Origin: Bacteroidota bacterium
GTDB lineage: Bacteria > Bacteroidota > Bacteroidia > M30B66
DNA length: 9,520 bases
Direction: 5' to 3'
Assembly (NCBI GenBank): GCA_020438185.1
Contig: JAGQVC010000036.1
Span: 1 to 9,520 of the forward strand
The translations under genes were made by a program, and so were the position numbers. Under the pieces are notes generated by a model that worked only from the letters and a program-made list of their open reading frames with translations, had not been told where the DNA came from and ran no database searches. Positions 6,061 through 9,520 of this stretch are shown piece by piece. Within the stretch, counting starts at the first letter, position 1. Each line of letters opens with the position of its first letter.

Positions 6061-7320
6061 TAACCAATACCTTACGTATTTCTGCTCCGGATCATACATC
6101 CCGGCTTGTTTTACCGGGTTAAATCTGCGGTTGGGTCGCGGATCGTTACCAACTCCGGCAATGTACGCCCAGTTCCCATAATTGGAACTCACATCAAAAT
6201 CCACTAACAAATGCTCAAAATAGCGGGCTCCCTCAATCCAGTTCTGATTTAAGTCATGAACCAAAAACGAAGCAACATTTTGTCTGGCTCTGTTGCTCAA
6301 AAACCCGGTTCGATTCAATTCTGTCATTGCCGCATCTATAAATGGCTCACCGGTTTGAGCCGTTATCCATCTTTCAAGATCCCGGTCTTTAATTTTGGAC
6401 CTGTTCCGATTGCCTTTTAAGCCTTCTGGCAAAAAAAGCAACCTGCCATGCTCTGCCATTATCCAACGAAAATACTCCCGCCAAAGCAATTCAAATACAA
6501 GCCAGTAGGTCGATTCGTTAGCTAACACTTCTTTTTCGTACTGCTTAATATTAAGAAGCGTTTCTTTTACCGATAAACAGCCGTTGGCCAGCCAGGGACT
6601 CAGTCCGGAGGAGTAATCGGTTCCCAGCAAGCCATTTCGGGTTTCTTTATAGGTTTCTATCCTCCGGCTTTCGAACAGGTAGTAGTTTAATCTCTTTGCT
6701 GCAGCTGTTTCGCCACCCTTAAAATTCAGGTTTTTCTCGCCTTCGGCGGATGATAAAGCATAAGTACTCTCATCATGAGTCGCAAAAATTACATTTTGAG
6801 AGTCTGTTTCGGGCACTTCAACAGTCAGACAGGGTTCAACAAGTTTGCGGAATTCCGTGAATACGCGTGGTGTTTGACCAATATTAAATGGCAAGCTTTC
6901 GGGCCTGAAAATGTAGTTGTGATAAAACAGTTTGTATGCAATACCGGCTTTTATAAGAGTTTTCTTTAAAGCCGCCTCTTGCAACTGTTCATACCAGCCT
7001 GGTTCTGTAGCAAATAATACAATTTCAATCTGGTATTTCCGGCAAATTGCCGGGATGTGTTCTTCAGCCAGACCTTCCTTATAAACCAGGCCGGAACCTC
7101 CAAGCTTCACGATGCGGTAATTTAGTTCTTCAAGAGATTCATGATGAAAATGTTGCCGGAACGAAGAAAGCTGAACAGGTGAATAAGGACTATTAGAATC
7201 ATCAGAAATGTAAACCGGAATAACTCGCAGGTTATTCAATGCACAGAACTCCAGCGCTTCATTAAATCGTATTCTCAGATCTTTCCTAAACCAGACAAGA
7301 GCGGTTTTCATAGACTCCAT
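6055..7320 (-). CDS. DASH-family cryptochrome / photolyase
   Basis: This flavoprotein belongs to the photolyase/cryptochrome family, whose DASH branch repairs UV-made cyclobutane dimers, mainly in single-stranded DNA, and may also sense blue light. Counting from the ATG at 7320 (421 residues), the N-terminal antenna domain starts ALVWFRKDLR (7-16). The FAD domain shows YKETRNGLLGTDYSSGLSPW (224-243), STYWLVFELLWREYFRW (270-286), TGEPFIDAAMTELNRTGFLSNRARQNVASF (323-352), SNYGNWAYIAGVGNDPR (379-395) and RRFNPVKQAGMYDP (398-411). The order and wording are those of the DASH branch. Met4 (ATG at 7311) is an equally good start and fits relatives slightly better. The protein stops right after KYVRYWLK. 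Most relatives, as I remember them, continue with a PELA-type tail, so the C-terminus seems short by roughly 10 residues or more. The gene lies 34 bases from the upstream surface-protein terminator and converges on gdhA. Confidence 0.93.
   Translation of the reverse strand: MESMKTALVWFRKDLRIRFNEALEFCALNNLRVIPVYISDDSNSPYSPVQLSSFRQHFHHESLEELNYRIVKLGGSGLVYKEGLAEEHIPAICRKYQIEIVLFATEPGWYEQLQEAALKKTLIKAGIAYKLFYHNYIFRPESLPFNIGQTPRVFTEFRKLVEPCLTVEVPETDSQNVIFATHDESTYALSSAEGEKNLNFKGGETAAAKRLNYYLFESRRIETYKETRNGLLGTDYSSGLSPWLANGCLSVKETLLNIKQYEKEVLANESTYWLVFELLWREYFRWIMAEHGRLLFLPEGLKGNRNRSKIKDRDLERWITAQTGEPFIDAAMTELNRTGFLSNRARQNVASFLVHDLNQNWIEGARYFEHLLVDFDVSSNYGNWAYIAGVGNDPRPNRRFNPVKQAGMYDPEQKYVRYWLK
6735..6753 (+). 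repeat. Short palindrome-centred direct repeat, copy 2
   Basis: This is the 19-base counterpart of 3845-3864, identical but for one deleted T in the loop. It lies inside the cryptochrome gene, where on the minus strand it encodes SSAEGEK in the variable linker between the antenna and FAD domains, a place that would tolerate an insertion. Confidence 0.5.
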
Positions 7321-7353
7321 TAACCCTGTAAATCAGTCTTTGTTGAATTCAAC

Positions 7354-7386
7354 CAAAAAAGAAGGCTGCCCAGATGGGCAGCCTTT
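7354..7386 (-). terminator. Rho-independent terminator of the FAS1 surface-protein gene
   Basis: A near-perfect 11-bp stem pairs 7362-7372 with 7375-7385 (core GGCTGCCCA/TGGGCAGCC), followed on the minus strand by CTTTTTT. The hairpin starts about 20 bases after the stop of the surface-protein gene. It should isolate that gene from the cryptochrome gene immediately downstream, which therefore needs its own promoter in 7321-7353; none was recognised there. Confidence 0.9.
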
Positions 7387-7406
7387 CCTATATCGTTTCT
7401 TAAGTT

Positions 7407-9520
7407 TTAGTTTTTAACAACTCTGAATACTTGTCTTCCCGAATTCATTGATATACTTACGAAGTAAATGCCCTTTTCAAGCTTCTCTGTCGAGAGTTGA
7501 TGAATTATTCTTGAAGATTGCGCCACGTTTACGCGTTCAGATTTCACCTTCTGACCAAGAGCATTGCTCATTTCAATCAAGGCGCTGTTATCATTTTCTT
7601 CGGTAGAAATTTCAACATTGATTGAAGCTTTGAATGGGTTCGGATAAACAGTCGTTAATGCCGTTTCATCCGGTGTTTCATTGTTGTCATAAACTTTGGC
7701 ACTAACGTCCGAACCGGCATCGCAGGCATTTAATACAACAACCCCGTCCAGGTCATAACCATCAGCACTTCCGCTAAACTGACTGGCGTTTGAGCGATCG
7801 GTTACACGAATATACTGCAATGCTCCGATCAGGTTAATATCAACCATTACATCCTGACAAGCACTAACATTCAGATCTGTCCAGTCTACTCCATTAAGCG
7901 AGCCTTCAACGTTTGCTCTTTCAGGATACTGTGTACAGGAAACGTTTCCATACGATGTTTCAACAATCTGTAAGTCAGCTCCTTCCTGATCAAACACAAC
8001 ATAATCAAATTTCAAGGTAATGTTACCTCCAAATCCAAGTGACACAAAATTGATGGCATTGGTATTCTGAGGCAGGCCAAGCGCATTGTTTTCATCGCTG
8101 CGTGCAGGTGCTACCGGGTTACCATTTTTCATTGGTCCCTGGTTAAAATCAGTTACTTCTGTTGCATAACCAAATTCAAATACATCCGGCTCCGGATTCT
8201 CAACAAATCCATTCATACATGCAACCCCATCCAGATCATAACCGTCAGAAACCAAGTTGGCAAACAATCCACCCGAAGGGTTAGACACATCTCTGATTCG
8301 GATGTATTGTGCCCATGATAACGGCCCCAGGTCAAAGGAAGCGTCCTGACATCCTCTTCCGAGGTAAATCCAGTTGCAGTTATCCTGCGAAGCAAACACA
8401 TCAACTTTTTCAGGCCAGCGGGTACAGTTACGGGCCGGAGTGTTAGGAGTGGCCTCGTAAACCATAACATCATCACCTTCGCCATTGTTAATGGCACCTT
8501 CGAATGAAAGAATAATTTCTCCTCCAAATCCAAGAGAAACAAAGGTTACATTTTCTGTAACGGATTCATCATTGAGATCTTCAGGCATACCCAAAGCATT
8601 TAGTGCATCTGAATGGCTTTCTGTGATTGTGCTTCCGTCGTTTTGCTTTTTCTGGTCAAACAAGATAACACTGTTGGCGAAACAAACATTCGGATCAACA
8701 ACAGGTGGTTCAGGTGCATCCATTACAGCGTCTAAAACATGCACAATTCCATTTGATGCCTCAATATCACTTACAACTATGCGTGCACCATTAACATAAA
8801 TGCTTCCGTCAATAGTTACGGTAATCTCATCATTATTCAAGGTCATAATAGTTTGCCCGTCAAATAAGTCCGTACTCATATATTCCTGACCGGCAACATG
8901 GTGATTCAACAGGTTTGTGAGAGTCGGAATGTCGCTGAGCAGCAAATCATAAACACCTGGGGCCAGAGCTTCAAATGCTTCATCAAGCGGAGCGAATAAA
9001 GTAAAGGTGCCTGAACCGTTCAGTGCCGTTAACAGGCCGGCCTGTGTAAGCAGAGTTTCCAGACGCTGATGCACCGAACTCTCGATAACAATATCAGCTA
9101 TAGTTGGCAGAACCGGTTCCGGAACATTCGGTATCAGCACCGCATTAATGATGTGAACCATGCCGTTTGATGCCTGAAGATTTGCAACAGTAATCAGGGC
9201 GTCATTCACAAAGACACCTTGGGCATTTACGGTGAAAGTAACTGTTTCACCCGACAGGGTGTTTAGAGTGAGTCCGTTACTAAAGCTGGCTGTAGTTACC
9301 GAAAACCCAAGAGTGTGGTACCGCAATACCTGTGAGATGATTCCCTCATTGGCCAGCCACATGTCTAGCATTCCTGCAGGAAGGGCATCAAAGGCTTCGT
9401 TGGTAGGCGCGAAGAAGGTGTACGTGCCCGGTGAATTAAGTGTTGTTCCGAATGGAGTTGCCGCAAGTGCGGTTTCAAGTGTACTTAAATCTTCATTTTC
9501 GGCGATAATCTCTGCAATCG
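7407..9520 (-). CDS. Large secreted surface protein: FAS1 domains, duplicated beta domain, T9SS sorting tail (N-terminus outside window)
   Basis: The frame stays open to 9518, giving 703 visible residues; the ATG at 9371 is inside a domain and is not the start. Visible residues 1-128 are most of a FAS1 (fasciclin) domain, with TFFAPTNEAFDALP, RYH (66-68) and MVHIINAVL. Residues 139-268 are a second FAS1 domain, with TLFAPLDEAF, NHHVAG and GIVHVLDAVM. Two copies of a ~160-residue domain follow (279-436 and 446-599). Both contain FVSLGFGG, a C-x-x-x-PE segment, CQD, QYIRxxDxSN and DGYDLDGV. Residues 622-703 form a T9SS type A sorting domain (TVYPNPF, then ALGQKV, LEKGIYFVSI, and a basic VFRVVKN end), so the protein is exported and secreted across the outer membrane, then anchored or released. 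FAS1 domains mediate adhesion, so a role in attachment or biofilm is likely but inferred. No enzymatic domain is visible. A strong terminator follows at 7354-7386. Confidence 0.93.
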   Translation of the reverse strand, partial: IAEIIAENEDLSTLETALAATPFGTTLNSPGTYTFFAPTNEAFDALPAGMLDMWLANEGIISQVLRYHTLGFSVTTASFSNGLTLNTLSGETVTFTVNAQGVFVNDALITVANLQASNGMVHIINAVLIPNVPEPVLPTIADIVIESSVHQRLETLLTQAGLLTALNGSGTFTLFAPLDEAFEALAPGVYDLLLSDIPTLTNLLNHHVAGQEYMSTDLFDGQTIMTLNNDEITVTIDGSIYVNGARIVVSDIEASNGIVHVLDAVMDAPEPPVVDPNVCFANSVILFDQKKQNDGSTITESHSDALNALGMPEDLNDESVTENVTFVSLGFGGEIILSFEGAINNGEGDDVMVYEATPNTPARNCTRWPEKVDVFASQDNCNWIYLGRGCQDASFDLGPLSWAQYIRIRDVSNPSGGLFANLVSDGYDLDGVACMNGFVENPEPDVFEFGYATEVTDFNQGPMKNGNPVAPARSDENNALGLPQNTNAINFVSLGFGGNITLKFDYVVFDQEGADLQIVETSYGNVSCTQYPERANVEGSLNGVDWTDLNVSACQDVMVDINLIGALQYIRVTDRSNASQFSGSADGYDLDGVVVLNACDAGSDVSAKVYDNNETPDETALTTVYPNPFKASINVEISTEENDNSALIEMSNALGQKVKSERVNVAQSSRIIHQLSTEKLEKGIYFVSISMNSGRQVFRVVKN
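7722..8183 (-). repeat. Internal domain repeat, copy B
   Basis: This codes for the second ~154-residue beta-rich domain of the surface protein. Matching DNA stretches remain: CCTCCAAATCCAAG at 8026-8039 also occurs at 8521-8534 in copy A, and the DGYDLDGV segment near 7744 resembles the one near 8227. The protein copies are clearly related but diverged, so the duplication is not recent. Confidence 0.8.
8211..8684 (-). repeat. Internal domain repeat, copy A
   Basis: This codes for the first of the two beta-rich domains. It shares FVSLGFGG, a cysteine before PE, CQD, YIRxxDxSN and DGYDLDGV with copy B, offset by about 161-165 residues. It has extra cysteines and a longer loop near visible residues 350-370. 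The acidic DGYDLDG loop resembles a calcium-binding loop (inference). Confidence 0.8.

Noticed and set aside
7342..7353. 12-base palindrome GTTGAATTCAAC upstream of the cryptochrome gene as an operator
   Set aside because: A single short palindrome with no second copy or known regulator; such sequences are expected by chance at this composition.
8485..8799. Plus-strand open frame inside the surface-protein gene
   Set aside because: It lies opposite a clear FAS1/beta-domain coding region and has no family resemblance.
9369..9371. ATG at 9371 as start of the FAS1 surface protein
   Set aside because: The frame is open upstream to the window edge and encodes the first half of a FAS1 domain, so the gene begins outside the window.
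1..9520. CRISPR arrays, tRNA/rRNA genes, insertion sequences, att sites
   Set aside because: No regularly spaced repeats, tRNA-like cloverleaf ends, rRNA motifs, transposase genes or flanking terminal repeats were seen on either strand.

Overview
The window looks like a chromosomal stretch from a member of the Bacteroidota, probably a Flavobacteriales-like lineage. The evidence is a C-terminal type IX secretion (T9SS) sorting domain, an HU-CCDC81/SPOR protein of a type typical of the phylum, TAnnTTTG promoter boxes, no clear Shine-Dalgarno sequences, a DASH cryptochrome of flavobacterial type, and kdsB (Kdo/lipopolysaccharide synthesis, so an outer membrane). The species cannot be named from the sequence. 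No tRNA, rRNA, CRISPR array, insertion sequence or phage gene was seen.

Layout. Positions 1-562 (minus) hold the N-terminal part of a secreted protein whose end lies outside the window. A 222-base divergent gap follows. A plus-strand block then runs kdsB (785-1537), an HU/SPOR membrane protein (1558-2544) and a periplasmic TPR protein (2544-3248); the last two overlap by one base as TAATG. This block converges on hemJ (3234-3770, minus) with a 15-base overlap of coding sequence. After a divergent 114-base gap come a hot-dog acyl-CoA thioesterase (3885-4412, plus) and an NAD(P)-dependent glutamate dehydrogenase (4582-6006, plus) ending in a strong hairpin terminator at 6028-6060. On the minus strand a DASH-type cryptochrome/photolyase (6055-7320) ends inside the T-tract of that terminator. 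Upstream of it, at 7354-7386, a second strong terminator closes a large minus-strand surface protein (7407 to beyond 9520) with FAS1 domains, a duplicated ~160-residue beta-rich domain and a T9SS sorting tail.

How the genes relate. Most are ordinary housekeeping or envelope genes: Kdo activation, heme synthesis, acyl-CoA hydrolysis, glutamate/ammonia metabolism, light-dependent DNA repair or blue-light sensing, and secreted surface proteins. The most system-like unit is the translationally coupled HU/SPOR-TPR pair. It would join a cytoplasmic HU-like domain, one membrane helix, a periplasmic peptidoglycan-binding SPOR domain and a secreted TPR partner.

Two further points are the TAnnTTTG box placed 4-5 bases before the ATG of three separate genes, which suggests leaderless transcripts, and an antenna-like insertion in the glutamate dehydrogenase resembling that of animal mitochondrial enzymes. 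I found no convincing undescribed defence or mobile system.
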